DNA from: ZC4RG35 sp040878345
GTDB taxonomy: Bacteria; Actinomycetota; Acidimicrobiia; Spongiisociales; ZC4RG35
DNA length: 50,495 nucleotides
Assembly: GCA_040878345.1 (NCBI GenBank)
Contig: JBBDML010000036.1
Location: 1 to 50,495 of the forward strand
Reading direction: 5' to 3'
Shown: piece by piece, positions 41,011 through 48,688 of the stretch
Position numbering within the stretch: position 1 is the stretch's first letter
How the letters are laid out: every line of letters begins with the position of its first letter
Program-made: the position numbers and the translations under genes
Notes under the pieces: generated by a model
What the model saw: only the letters and a program-made list of their open reading frames with translations
What the model was told of the DNA's origin: nothing
Databases searched by the model: none

Positions 41011-42489
41011 CTACGGACCGTTCTGGCCGTTGAGGTAGATGCCTTGGTCGGTGACCATCAGGTAGCTGGTTCCTGAGACTTCGTTGGTCCGTCCGCCGGG
41101 TTGACCCGTGACCAGGTTGATTGTCTCGTACCCCCACCAGTCCTCGGAGCTCGTTTCGACCAGAAGCCAGTCTTCATAGACTCCTAGGGGGTTGAAACCG
41201 TCGCCCGGGAGATATTGGAGGCGGAGTTCGAGACTGGTCGGGTCGAGGAGGATCAATCCCGAGCTCTCGTATTCGCCTTCGACTTCTGGTTCGTTGTTGC
41301 CTGGCTTGCATTCCTCGTCGCACCACACCTGTGTTCCTTCCGAGCCGGTCAGCACGACCGCGTCAGATGTCGATAACCCCCGGCTGGTAGGAAGCTCAAG
41401 GGTTCTCTCGAGTTCGAGCGCCTCCGTGTCGACGACCATCAGACCGAGGGCGGTGCGCGTTGTGTGGAGCTTCTTCTCTTCGTCGCGCCATGCGTCACCT
41501 GCCTCCCCGGTCACCAGGAGTTCGGTTCCGTCGGCGTTAAGCCAGGCGGAGAGCCTGGCGGAGGGTTCGCTGCCTTTCGCCTGGGCGGGCGGAATCAGCC
41601 AGGACATGACACTGGTCCAGAACCCGGGAGGCTCAGCGAAGTCAGCGACCTCGGTTGTTCCTTCCAACAGGTCGACAGCGGTAAGACCCGCACCGTCGGC
41701 ATGAACGACAAACAGCCGGCTGTGGGTCTCGTCGAACGCGATCGCCGGCTCTACTTCGCCGTAGGGCCAAGCTGGATCGCGGATCGCCTCCGGTGCTAGT
41801 TCGGCGTGTCCATGGATGACGCCTGTCACCTCGATCTCCTCTCCCAAAGTATTGGTGGTGAGGTCGCCGACACGTACCTGGGGCGGTTCTCCGATGTGAT
41901 CTTCGGCGTATCCGAAGGTCTCGTAGAGAGCCACCTTGCGACCTCCGTCGATGAGGGCCGCATCATGGATCCACCCGAGTTCAGCTTCACCGAACAGACT
42001 TCCATCATCGAAAGAACCAGTGTTCGGGTCGAAGAGGTAGAGGTGCTGAGTGTCGAGATCGAATCCGTGCACCACGACCCGATCTAATGCGGGGCTATAG
42101 CCCAATGTCCGAACACCGCTAGTGAACGGTGCCTCCACCTCGAAGTCGACTCGGTGTTGTTCCGGATCGAAGACGATCGCCGTCCAATCGTCTTCCTCGA
42201 AGGTGAACAGGAGCAGGCGGCCATCGGGCAATGACACGTGCTCATCTGCCAAGAACCCGGTGAGAAGCAGTGGAGACCCCACTGGCTGCAGGGTGGCTTC
42301 GTCCAATCGTTGCAGCGATGACGTCGCCCCCGGCAACGACGTTGATGTGGACGGCGGGCTCGTCGAGGTCGTCGTCGCTCCGAGGGTCGTGGTCGTGACC
42401 TGAGGGACAGTCGACGGAGAAGAAACTGTTCCGGAACACGCCGAAAGCATCAGCAGGCATGCACATAGGACCGGAGCCCTGATCCTCAC
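41011..42489 (-). CDS. lipoprotein of unknown function with beta-propeller-like character
   Basis: From GTG 42489 the product is 492 residues with a lipoprotein signal peptide ending in MLSAC (Cys about 18), then a Thr/Ser-rich linker (about 30-55). The rest is rich in beta strands with repeated 'D..L/VVHADG/LVT' segments (RVVVHGFDLDTQHLYLFD, LFVVHADGAGLTAVDL, ELLVTGEAGDAW), compatible with a beta-propeller sensor on the cell surface. An ATG at 42534 or 42573 would lengthen the N-terminus; GTG 42489 gives the best signal peptide. No enzyme motif is seen. Confidence 0.75.
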   Translation of the reverse strand: MRIRAPVLCACLLMLSACSGTVSSPSTVPQVTTTTLGATTTSTSPPSTSTSLPGATSSLQRLDEATLQPVGSPLLLTGFLADEHVSLPDGRLLLFTFEEDDWTAIVFDPEQHRVDFEVEAPFTSGVRTLGYSPALDRVVVHGFDLDTQHLYLFDPNTGSFDDGSLFGEAELGWIHDAALIDGGRKVALYETFGYAEDHIGEPPQVRVGDLTTNTLGEEIEVTGVIHGHAELAPEAIRDPAWPYGEVEPAIAFDETHSRLFVVHADGAGLTAVDLLEGTTEVADFAEPPGFWTSVMSWLIPPAQAKGSEPSARLSAWLNADGTELLVTGEAGDAWRDEEKKLHTTRTALGLMVVDTEALELERTLELPTSRGLSTSDAVVLTGSEGTQVWCDEECKPGNNEPEVEGEYESSGLILLDPTSLELRLQYLPGDGFNPLGVYEDWLLVETSSEDWWGYETINLVTGQPGGRTNEVSGTSYLMVTDQGIYLNGQNGP

Positions 42490-42588
42490 ACCCAGAAGAC
42501 GATCAAACAGACCACAAAGTTCCGCACGCCACATAGCCAATTCCGATCCAGTGGCATCAGTCCAGGACCCCAAGTACTACCACGCTAT

Positions 42589-42600
42589 GTGCCGATCTCG
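42589..42600 (+). repeat. dispersed repeat core GTGCCGATCTCG
   Basis: Exact core copy in the 188-bp gap between the minus-strand lipoprotein and the plus-strand nuclease-like gene. Confidence 0.65.
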
Positions 42601-42677
42601 CTCAACTCCCACGGTGAGCGGTATCCATCCACGCCGTTGACCAGCTTTTTGTCGTACCTACGTGGTTCCCTGTGGTC

Positions 42678-43886
42678 ATGCGGATCTTCCATGAAGGAGA
42701 ACTCTCTGAGTTTCTGGATGGGCAGATTCGGAAAATGACCAAGGAGGTCCAGGGAGAGCCAGAGAACAAGCTGCTCAATGTCGATCGAACTCAGTACGTC
42801 GACTATCTCGTAGACAAGTACAAGGTCGAAGCGATCGACTTTCTCTGGGATGAGATGACTGTCGACCAGAGCGAGCGGATGATTCCGGCTGAACAGCACG
42901 GCTTTGAATGGAATGTATATCCAGGAAAGTCCTATCCCCGGCAAGTGCTCGTGTATGAGGTTCCGTACACCGGTACTAGAGAGCTGCTCAGGCTGACTCC
43001 GAGGACCCGTGTGATGTGGACTGAGGACCTGAAGGTCTCAGATCCAGCAATCTGGTTTGAAGTCATGAACATCAACCTGAAACCCGACGAGATCAAGAGC
43101 AAAGCTGAATATTTCACGTCACATCTCAAACGACAGTCTGAGTACAGCCGCAAGGACGTGAACGAATTCAATGAACGCCTCCGTGCCCGGGTGGAGTCGA
43201 CTGTCGACCACCGAAGGAGCCAGCTACTCGAGAACCGGCAACTCCTTCATGACCTTGGGGTCCCAGTCAGAAAAAGCGAAGACGTACCGAGCACCTTCAG
43301 TATCGACGCGCCAAAACGCAGGCTGATAACGAAGCCCGAAGCTCCGTCTTCGGACTACGAACCTGAACCGACACTCCACGAAAAGGGCTACTCAGAGATC
43401 CTGGAGGTCATCCAGCACGTTGGGAGAGAGATGGAACGGCATCCCGCGACCTACGCACGACAAGGTGAAGAGATGCTTCGGGATTTTCTGTTGATGGCGC
43501 TGACGCCGAATTTCGAAAGCACCACCGGTGAGACCTTCAACAGGGCGGGAAAGACCGACATCTTGATCCGGCATGAAGGCTCGAATGTCTTCGTTGCCGA
43601 GTGTGCGGTCTGGTACGGGAAGAAGAAGTACCTAGAGAAGATCGACCAGGCGCTCAGCTACCTCACTTGGCGAGACTCCAAGGTGGCGATCGTGATATTC
43701 GCTCGACTCAAGACCATTCAGCGTGTCTTCGATGACATCGTGAAGACGACCCCCTCGCATCCTCAGTGGACTCATACGTACGACGACTCCTTGGATGGCA
43801 CATACCGATATGACTTCTGTCTTCCCGGGGATCCGAGTCGCGGTGTTCGCGTCACCATCATGGTGTTCCATCTGCCGGAGGAATAG
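42678..43886 (+). CDS. PD-(D/E)xK nuclease-like protein with an altered active-site triad
   Basis: The 402-residue protein has a helical N-terminal part of unknown type and a C-terminal restriction-endonuclease-like region: MLRDFLLMALTPNFESTTG then ETFNRAGKTDILI (Asp about 294), FVAECAVWYGKKKY (Glu about 308) and ALSYLTWRDSKVAIVIF. The order matches a family of hypothetical proteins whose second motif normally reads AECKFW, that is E-x-K. Here the Lys position is Ala (about 310), so cleavage may be lost or may use a nearby Lys of GKKKY. A GTG at 42672 is an alternative start. Defence function is possible but unproven. Confidence 0.65.
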   Translation: MRIFHEGELSEFLDGQIRKMTKEVQGEPENKLLNVDRTQYVDYLVDKYKVEAIDFLWDEMTVDQSERMIPAEQHGFEWNVYPGKSYPRQVLVYEVPYTGTRELLRLTPRTRVMWTEDLKVSDPAIWFEVMNINLKPDEIKSKAEYFTSHLKRQSEYSRKDVNEFNERLRARVESTVDHRRSQLLENRQLLHDLGVPVRKSEDVPSTFSIDAPKRRLITKPEAPSSDYEPEPTLHEKGYSEILEVIQHVGREMERHPATYARQGEEMLRDFLLMALTPNFESTTGETFNRAGKTDILIRHEGSNVFVAECAVWYGKKKYLEKIDQALSYLTWRDSKVAIVIFARLKTIQRVFDDIVKTTPSHPQWTHTYDDSLDGTYRYDFCLPGDPSRGVRVTIMVFHLPEE

Positions 43887-43903
43887 AGGCGGCCCTCCTC
43901 CGG
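43875..43903. terminator. possible terminator hairpin across the stop codon
   Basis: CCGGAGGA (43875-43882) pairs with TCCTCCGG (43896-43903) around a 13-base loop containing the stop codon of the nuclease-like gene. No T-run follows. Confidence 0.35.
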
Positions 43904-43918
43904 ATAGCCGCTCTGGAT

Positions 43919-43980
43919 GTGCCGATCTCGGGCGGTTCCGCGAAGGGGGAGTTATCGCCCGAGAACAGGGTGATCTGGGC
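43919..43980 (+). repeat. dispersed repeat, long copy B (core GTGCCGATCTCG)
   Basis: 62 bases matching long copy A at 40947-41007 in the same orientation, with the strongest match over its last 30 bases. It fills the gap after the nuclease-like gene. Confidence 0.75.
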
Positions 43981-44093
43981 GGCCGATCGCTACACCGTCG
44001 CGTAGCCACCTAGCCACTACGTGTGGTGACTCTGAAGACGCGGCGCTGCTGCCACGCTCAATTCAATCAAGATTCCCACGACTTGGGCGGTGC

Positions 44094-44099
44094 TTAAAT
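44094..44099 (+). promoter_or_regulatory. possible -10 box TTAAAT, leaderless position
   Basis: TTAAAT ends 6 bases before the ATG at 44106. No ribosome site lies between. Confidence 0.3.
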
Positions 44100-44105
44100 C
44101 CTGGC

Positions 44106-44423
44106 ATGGCGCGAGTCCGCTTTTTCGCCGACCCCTCCGAGTCCGAGAGCGAGACTCCGGCGTCCCATCTCGGAGTCGCAGTCGAGTACGGGATGGAGAT
44201 GCCGAAGGACGATTCGAGGATGTGGCTTCGTCGGGAGTCGAGGCGCCGAGGAATCCCGGCGTGGGACATGACTGACGAGACCGTCGTTCGAGGACTCTCC
44301 GATGCTCAGACTCGGTGCTACTTCCGCGTGCCGACGGCGGCCTGGGACGACGACAAAGCCATAGGCGAATTCATCGAAAGAGTCGTCGAACACTGGAACG
44401 GGGCTGTCGAAGGGTCGGACTGA
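44106..44423 (+). CDS. small protein of unknown function
   Basis: The 105-residue protein is mostly charged, without signal peptide or membrane segment. It starts ARVRFFADPSESESE and has a conserved-looking C-terminal half (CYFRVPTAAWDDDKAIGEF, ERVVEHWN) with Trp and acidic residues. I do not recognise the family. Support for being a gene: ATG with a leaderless-type box in front, GC-rich third positions and no competing frame with protein character. The dispersed repeats flank it at 43919 and 44529. Confidence 0.6.
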   Translation: MARVRFFADPSESESETPASHLGVAVEYGMEMPKDDSRMWLRRESRRRGIPAWDMTDETVVRGLSDAQTRCYFRVPTAAWDDDKAIGEFIERVVEHWNGAVEGSD

Positions 44424-44477
44424 CAAGGTCCATCAGAGCCAGACTCCGGTCGCGCTCGAACAACCTCGTCGACCGTC

Positions 44478-44615
44478 GTGACACCGCTCACGCCCGGCAA
44501 ACCTGAGCATCACCTAACGAGCGCATACGTGCCGTTCTGCTCCCACGTCCTGAATCTCCGATTGGAGTACGGCGAGGAGGCGGCGTTCGCCGTGACGGTG
44601 GAAATCGCGAAATAG
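44478..44615 (+). CDS. possible small ORF or gene remnant (45 codons)
   Basis: GTG 44478 to TAG 44615 encodes 45 residues; the last part, SHVLNLRLEYGEEAAFAVTV, looks like two beta strands of a real protein. The repeat core GTGCCGTTCTGC (44529-44540) lies inside it. It could be the tail of a deleted gene rather than a small protein. No ribosome site or clear promoter is seen. Confidence 0.25.
   Translation: MTPLTPGKPEHHLTSAYVPFCSHVLNLRLEYGEEAAFAVTVEIAK
44529..44540 (+). repeat. dispersed repeat core GTGCCGTTCTGC
   Basis: Preceded by CATAC as other copies are by AATAC or GATAC. Same orientation as all other copies. Confidence 0.55.
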
Positions 44616-44660
44616 ACCCGTACTGAACCACGTAATCGGGGCTGCCATCCCGAGCAATAA

Positions 44661-44677
44661 GTGCCGATATCGCTCGG
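44661..44677 (+). repeat. dispersed repeat core GTGCCGATATCGCTCGG
   Basis: Preceded by AATAA, like long copy A (AATAAGTGCC). It lies in the 300-bp stretch between the small 105-residue gene and the NTF2-like gene; apart from the possible 45-codon frame nothing else is seen in that stretch. Confidence 0.6.
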
Positions 44678-44723
44678 TGTCAGAAATGGGCGCTTCCGCT
44701 ACAGATGAATCGATATGCGTGGT

Positions 44724-45104
44724 TCAGGTAAGCCCGTAGAACTCTTGTTGGACTCTGGGGTCACCTATGAAATAGGCATCTCGAATCAGCCCCGCCTCGC
44801 TCATGTGAAACACGTACACCACTCGATCTTCAAGTTGCCTTTCGCCCAACTGCGCCTTGGTAGTCTGCAGGACAACCGTGTGGGCATCGTTTGCCAGGAT
44901 GTCATGGACATCGATTTCGAGACTGTTCTCTGATAGGCCGATGAGTTGGCGGATGACCGACAGGATGGCTTCCTTGCCCTCGATCTGCCCGTCAGCGCCA
45001 TACAACACGGCATCATCTGCGAAGGCTGATATGAAGCCGTCAAGGTCTCTTCGGTTCAAGGCCGAGTAGGCCTTGGCGACGAGAGCGACGTTCAGGTGGG
45101 TCAT
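44724..45104 (-). CDS. SnoaL/NTF2-like protein (ketosteroid-isomerase fold)
   Basis: The 126-residue protein has the NTF2-like pattern: an N-terminal helix AYSALNRRDLDGFISAFADDAVLYGADGQ, then GKEAILSVIRQLIG and three strands ending in VYVFHMSEAGLIRDAYFIGD. The ADD/DA.. segment and a late Asp are where ketosteroid isomerases and SnoaL cyclases place active-site residues, but the reaction cannot be named. ATG 45104 has AGGA at good distance; ATG 45113 is an alternative. It is a single-gene unit between two repeat copies. Confidence 0.8.
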   Translation of the reverse strand: MTHLNVALVAKAYSALNRRDLDGFISAFADDAVLYGADGQIEGKEAILSVIRQLIGLSENSLEIDVHDILANDAHTVVLQTTKAQLGERQLEDRVVYVFHMSEAGLIRDAYFIGDPRVQQEFYGLT

Positions 45105-45156
45105 CCAATTCATCCTGCTTCAGGACCGTGTTGAACCTACCCGGAGCACTCGATAC

Positions 45157-45173
45157 GTGCCGTTCTCGCGCAC
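45157..45173 (+). repeat. dispersed repeat core GTGCCGTTCTCGCGCAC
   Basis: Best match, with 48589, to a 17-base consensus that itself has GTGC/GCAC ends. Preceded by GATAC. It lies between the NTF2-like gene start and the end of the next lipoprotein gene. Confidence 0.65.
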
Positions 45174-45233
45174 TCGCTGAAGTGCTTGTTATTCGCCCAT
45201 AATGGCTGATCTAGCGCGGCCCGTTGCCGGTGA

Positions 45234-46133
45234 TCAGCTGGAGGGGGTTGGTGTTTGGACTGGGCCGGTCCACTCTGTGTCCGCTCCGGTGAAGGTTGCT
45301 CTGGTGCCCCCGGCAACGAACACCTCCGTCGTGTCTCCTGTGGCGAGGTCGACTAGGAGGAAGGTCTCTTCGGGCATTGCTGGCTCGAAAGGGCCTCGGG
45401 ACAGTATGAGCCGTTGCCCGTCGAAGTCGTGGATTCTCACCCATGCTTCATCGACTGTGCCGATCGTTGTGTTTACAAGGACCTCCTCTCCTTCGGTGAC
45501 TATCAGATGCGCTGGTTCGAGTACTTCGGAGGGTTGACCTTCTTGGTCCGTTTCAATTTCGGGGTCGGTCACCCAGGCTGTGAGCCCATTGGCCGCTGTC
45601 CACTTCCACAGCCACGGAGTTTCGGGCGACACTTCGACTGGGACATCATCTGGCGTTTCCACCGATTCGCCATCCAATAGCGCATAGAAGGTGGGGTCAC
45701 CCAAAGTCATCGCGACGGGTCCGGTCGGGGTGGCGATCACAGAAACCAGTTGAGCATCATCATCCCGAATGAGAATTGGTTCCTGCTTCCCGGCCCGGAA
45801 CCACCAGAGACCAGTCGAGTCAGTGAACACCAGGCCACCTTCACGGTCCCGAGCAACGTCAGCTGGAAAGGGTTGTGTCTCCCAAACCAGAGTCTCACCA
45901 TCAAGGCGAATCCCACCCAATCCATGAGTCACCAACACGACCCCTGAGAGGTCGAGACCTTGCCTCGCGAGGGTGGTGGAGGTGGTTGGAACGAACGTCG
46001 AAGTGGTAGTCGATGACGGGTGAGCCGTCGACGTAGAGGATGTTTGATTTACTGCCTCGTTCCCAGAACACGCCCCCAGAATCAGCACAGCACCGAGCAG
46101 ACCGCCCAGACCCCAAGAGTTGGATAGTGACAC
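45234..46133 (-). CDS. lipoprotein of unknown function
   Basis: From GTG 46133 the product is 299 residues with a signal peptide ending in LILGAC (lipobox), then a Ser/Thr-rich linker (about 25-55). The remaining domain is beta-rich with repeated strands (LDLSGVVLVTHGLGGIRL, GLVFTDSTGLWWF, QRLILSRGPFEP, TFLLVDLATGDTTEVFV), suggesting a beta-propeller like that of the other minus-strand lipoprotein in this region. The N-terminal start is uncertain; the open frame extends to 46256 without an ATG. No enzyme motif. Confidence 0.72.
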   Translation of the reverse strand: MSLSNSWGLGGLLGAVLILGACSGNEAVNQTSSTSTAHPSSTTTSTFVPTTSTTLARQGLDLSGVVLVTHGLGGIRLDGETLVWETQPFPADVARDREGGLVFTDSTGLWWFRAGKQEPILIRDDDAQLVSVIATPTGPVAMTLGDPTFYALLDGESVETPDDVPVEVSPETPWLWKWTAANGLTAWVTDPEIETDQEGQPSEVLEPAHLIVTEGEEVLVNTTIGTVDEAWVRIHDFDGQRLILSRGPFEPAMPEETFLLVDLATGDTTEVFVAGGTRATFTGADTEWTGPVQTPTPSS

Positions 46134-46398
46134 TCCAAACCCCCATCCAGGCAAAGCAACGAGGGAAGCCCACGTAACGCTACATACATCTATCCCGATT
46201 ACCGGTGAGGTCAACAGTCGGGATCGCTGGCCTTCGAGCAACGCCCTAGACCTCACACACTATGACTTCCCAGACGGTCGAGAAGTTCCCCGAAATGACA
46301 ACCCGATCGAACCGTCGCTCGTGAGAAGCCCCGACCATCTGCAGCGAAATCCAACAGACCTCGGAGCAACTGATTGATCCTCCGGGCACGAGCGAGAC

Positions 46399-46414
46399 GT
46401 GCCGATCTGCGTGG
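46399..46414 (+). repeat. dispersed repeat core GTGCCGATCTGCGTGG
   Basis: Located in the gap between two divergently read lipoprotein genes; preceded by GAGAC. Confidence 0.55.
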
Positions 46415-46512
46415 TTTGGTCATGCGAGCGTTCTTGACCGAGATTGATTGATCGGTGCGGGAACCGACTGCATGTCGGTGCTCGTCCAAGAGGGAGGATT
46501 GAGGAGGATGCG

Positions 46513-47310
46513 GTGCGTCGACTGGCGGCGATCGGTGTGCTTGGAGCCCTCGTGGTGGCCTGCGGTGGAAGTTCAAGTGTGTCCGGACCGGGCACCGTCT
46601 CCGCACCAATCGAAAATGGCACCGATCCTTCCGTGGACGCTGCCACGGCGACCACTCACCTGGAGCAGCCGGAGTCAGGATCGACTTCGACGTTGAGTGG
46701 TGGGGAGCCCACCTTCCTGACGGTTGGTGATGGAGCGTTCATTGGGAGGGTGGTGAGCGTCGAGTTCGGGGACGAATGGGCGATCACCCCGTCCGATGTC
46801 GCCGTCACACCCGGCGCTGCCGCCGGTACCACGGTCGGTCCGGCGATCCTGCACCTCGACGACGGCACCACCCTCGAAGTCCCAGCCGGTACACCCGGAG
46901 GCAACGGCTGCATCGAGTTGGTGAGACCAGAAGACTGGGCCGCCATCACGGGCCTTGAGAACCCGACCCTGGAGCAGCTGAGACGCAACGACATCCCTTA
47001 CGACTGTTTCATCTACGGGGCGCTCACACCAGGTGGGCAGGTGGCATGGTTCGACATCGCCGCCGAGTACCGCGCGGGGGATCCAACATCCAAACTGCTC
47101 CGTCGCCCTGTCCGACTGGTCGAAGACTCGCTCATCGTCGAGGGAGATCTCGGTTTCCGGCTCGCTCCAGACGTGGAGATCCTCTGTCTCAACCAACTCA
47201 CCATCGAGGAGTACGCTGCCGACCTTCTCGAGCACGCATCACGAAGCGTGATCGAGATCAGCACCAGCACCGGTGAGATCACCACCATCACCTGCAACGC
47301 CGAGATCTGA
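46513..47310 (+). CDS. lipoprotein of unknown function
   Basis: GTG 46513, preceded by a GAGGAGG ribosome site, opens a 265-residue protein. The signal peptide VRRLAAIGVLGALVVAC ends in a lipobox Cys (about 17), followed by a Gly/Ser/Thr linker. The mature domain contains GDGAFIGRVVSVEFGDEWAI, DDGTTLEVPAGTPGGNGCIE and a Cys near the end (EILCLNQL, ITTITCNAEI) that may pair. No known family. It lies between two repeat copies (46399, 47324). Confidence 0.72.
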   Translation: MRRLAAIGVLGALVVACGGSSSVSGPGTVSAPIENGTDPSVDAATATTHLEQPESGSTSTLSGGEPTFLTVGDGAFIGRVVSVEFGDEWAITPSDVAVTPGAAAGTTVGPAILHLDDGTTLEVPAGTPGGNGCIELVRPEDWAAITGLENPTLEQLRRNDIPYDCFIYGALTPGGQVAWFDIAAEYRAGDPTSKLLRRPVRLVEDSLIVEGDLGFRLAPDVEILCLNQLTIEEYAADLLEHASRSVIEISTSTGEITTITCNAEI

Positions 47311-47323
47311 AACACACGCCGAG

Positions 47324-47340
47324 GTGCCGTTCATGCGCAC
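47324..47340 (+). repeat. dispersed repeat core GTGCCGTTCATGCGCAC
   Basis: Follows the lipoprotein stop codon; differs from the 45157 copy at two of 17 positions. Confidence 0.6.
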
Positions 47341-47435
47341 TGCATTGAGAACCTGCCGACCGCTCATATTTGTTGATCGAGTGCGGGCCTCTTAACGAAG
47401 CGGAGCGTGTTTGTGGCAGCCGATGAGTGGGACGT

Positions 47436-48017
47436 TCAACTAGGGGTGGGGCTTGTTCCTACTGACGGCTTGCCGAGAATCATGTCCACGAGTTGGCTGG
47501 CTTGGTGACTGGTCATGGCTTTTGGAGTCATCGTTCGGTTGTAGATGATCGGTCCGCTCAGGGCGAGGGCGGTCAGTTCGGCGTCGAGGTGATGTGGGAG
47601 CTCGCCGGAGTCGATGCCCCGCTGGATCGTGTCGACGAGAGTCTGGCGGCGTCGGGCGCTGTAGGTGTGAAGAAATTTGGCTACTTCTGGGTTTTGGTCG
47701 GCTGCTTCGATGAGAGCTGGGATGCAGGCGGAGAGCAGCGAATCGTTGAATGCCTGGGCCAGGTGTTCAATCAGCTGCCGGATCTGTTGGCGGATGTTTT
47801 CGGCGTCGATGTCTGGGCGGGGTTGTTGGTTGAGGAGCTCGAGGCTGTCCGAGATGAGCGACAACTTGGTTGGCCAGTGACGGTAGATGGTGCTCTTGGC
47901 CACTCCTGCTTCGCTGGCTACGCCTTCGATCGTGAAGGCGGCATAGCCCACCCGCCCCAACACCGACAGGGTCGCGTGGTGGACCGAGTTTCGGGTTCGC
48001 TCGATACGAGGGTCCAT
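47436..48017 (-). CDS. TetR-family transcriptional regulator
   Basis: The 193-residue protein has an N-terminal TetR helix-turn-helix (about 8-55: HHATLSVLGRVGYAAFTIEG, VASEAGVAKSTIYRHWPTK) and a C-terminal helical domain of the AcrR-C type with ligand pocket. It is divergent to a VOC-family gene across a 107-bp gap that holds a promoter and a 15-bp inverted repeat, so it probably represses that gene and itself. Confidence 0.93.
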   Translation of the reverse strand: MDPRIERTRNSVHHATLSVLGRVGYAAFTIEGVASEAGVAKSTIYRHWPTKLSLISDSLELLNQQPRPDIDAENIRQQIRQLIEHLAQAFNDSLLSACIPALIEAADQNPEVAKFLHTYSARRRQTLVDTIQRGIDSGELPHHLDAELTALALSGPIIYNRTMTPKAMTSHQASQLVDMILGKPSVGTSPTPS

Positions 48018-48019
48018 TC

Positions 48020-48049
48020 TTGACAGTCTATGAAACCCTGGCGTATCAT
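48020..48049 (+). promoter_or_regulatory. sigma70-type promoter of the VOC gene / leader ORF
   Basis: TTGACA (48020-48025) and TATCAT (48044-48049) are separated by 18 bases, the clearest -35/-10 pair in the window. Transcription would begin near 48056, at the ATG of a 25-codon leader ORF. Confidence 0.65.
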
Positions 48050-48060
48050 AAAAGTTATGA
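48046..48060. promoter_or_regulatory. probable TetR operator, inverted repeat
   Basis: TCATAA-AAG-TTATGA is a perfect 6+6 inverted repeat overlapping the -10 box, in the gap between divergent tetR and VOC genes. TATGAAAC also occurs twice (48029-48036, 48056-48063). Binding here would block the promoter. Confidence 0.55.
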
Positions 48061-48134
48061 AACGTTTGAGTCCGATTTCCTTCGGTGACGTGGTGGGCGA
48101 GCCTGCGGACATGGAATATTTCTCGTGGCGTTGA
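48057..48134 (+). CDS. 25-codon leader ORF overlapping the VOC start
   Basis: ATG 48057 to TGA 48134 reads MKRLSPISFGDVVGEPADME followed by YFSWR. Its ATG lies 8 bases after the TATCAT box, so it would be translated from a leaderless mRNA, and its stop codon overlaps the VOC GTG region (48125) in a different frame. This would couple translation of the VOC protein to the leader. It may also be chance. Confidence 0.35.
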   Translation: MKRLSPISFGDVVGEPADMEYFSWR

Positions 48135-48493
48135 GCGTCCGGTACATCGTCAACGATGTTGATGCGGCGATCGAGTTCTATCGTGATCGGCTGGGGTTCG
48201 AGGTGGACATGCAACCGGCCCCGGGGTTTGCCCGTCTGAATCGGAGCGATCTGGTTCTGCTCTTGAACACTCCTGGCGTGGGCGGAGCCGGCCGGGCTGG
48301 CGGGGATCCGCGACCTGGAGGCTGGAACCGGTTCCAGCTAGAGACCGACGACCTCGACGTATTGGTCGCTGACCTCCAAGCTGCGGGGGTTTCATTTCGG
48401 GGAGATCTAGTCGAGGGCAGGGGCGGCCGTCAGATCCTCGTAGAAGACCCTTCCGGCAACGTCGTGGAACTTTTCGAGGCTGCATCCAACTGA
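48125..48493 (+). CDS. VOC-family (glyoxalase/bleomycin-resistance fold) protein
   Basis: The 122-residue protein has paired beta-alpha-beta-beta-beta modules: VRYIVNDVDAAIEFYRDRLG, FEVDMQPAPGFARLNRSD, then RFQLETDDLDVLVADLQAAG and VEDPSGNVVELFEAA. The terminal Glu in NVVELFE is the usual metal ligand, and a Gln in RFQLE aligns with the first-module metal position. The reaction is unknown; enzymes of this fold act on glyoxal adducts, antibiotics or aromatic rings. It starts at GTG without a ribosome site and is probably controlled by the divergent TetR protein. Confidence 0.88.
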   Translation: MALSVRYIVNDVDAAIEFYRDRLGFEVDMQPAPGFARLNRSDLVLLLNTPGVGGAGRAGGDPRPGGWNRFQLETDDLDVLVADLQAAGVSFRGDLVEGRGGRQILVEDPSGNVVELFEAASN

Positions 48494-48588
48494 ATGGCCG
48501 CGAGCCTCGACAACTGGGACCCAGGCCAGGGAGCCGCTGACTTGAGTTGGCATCCAGACTGTCCCGATGTGACCAGCCCAACCAATAC

Positions 48589-48605
48589 GTGCCGATCTCG
48601 CGCAC
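48589..48605 (+). repeat. dispersed repeat core GTGCCGATCTCGCGCAC
   Basis: Preceded by AATAC and followed by ATAAAT. Last clear copy of the series. Confidence 0.65.
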
Positions 48606-48688
48606 ATAAATCAGATGTGCGGATCCGCAACGGAATTGGTGATCCTGAGCGATCAGATAGGGACCCCGAATCGTCCGGCGCGGACCTC

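Noticed and set aside
42678..43886. restriction-modification or phage-defence system
   Set aside because: No methyltransferase, specificity subunit or other defence gene lies beside the nuclease-like protein, and its catalytic Lys appears replaced.
40947..48605. CRISPR array
   Set aside because: Repeats are hundreds to over a thousand bases apart with genes between, not regular spacers, and no cas gene is present.
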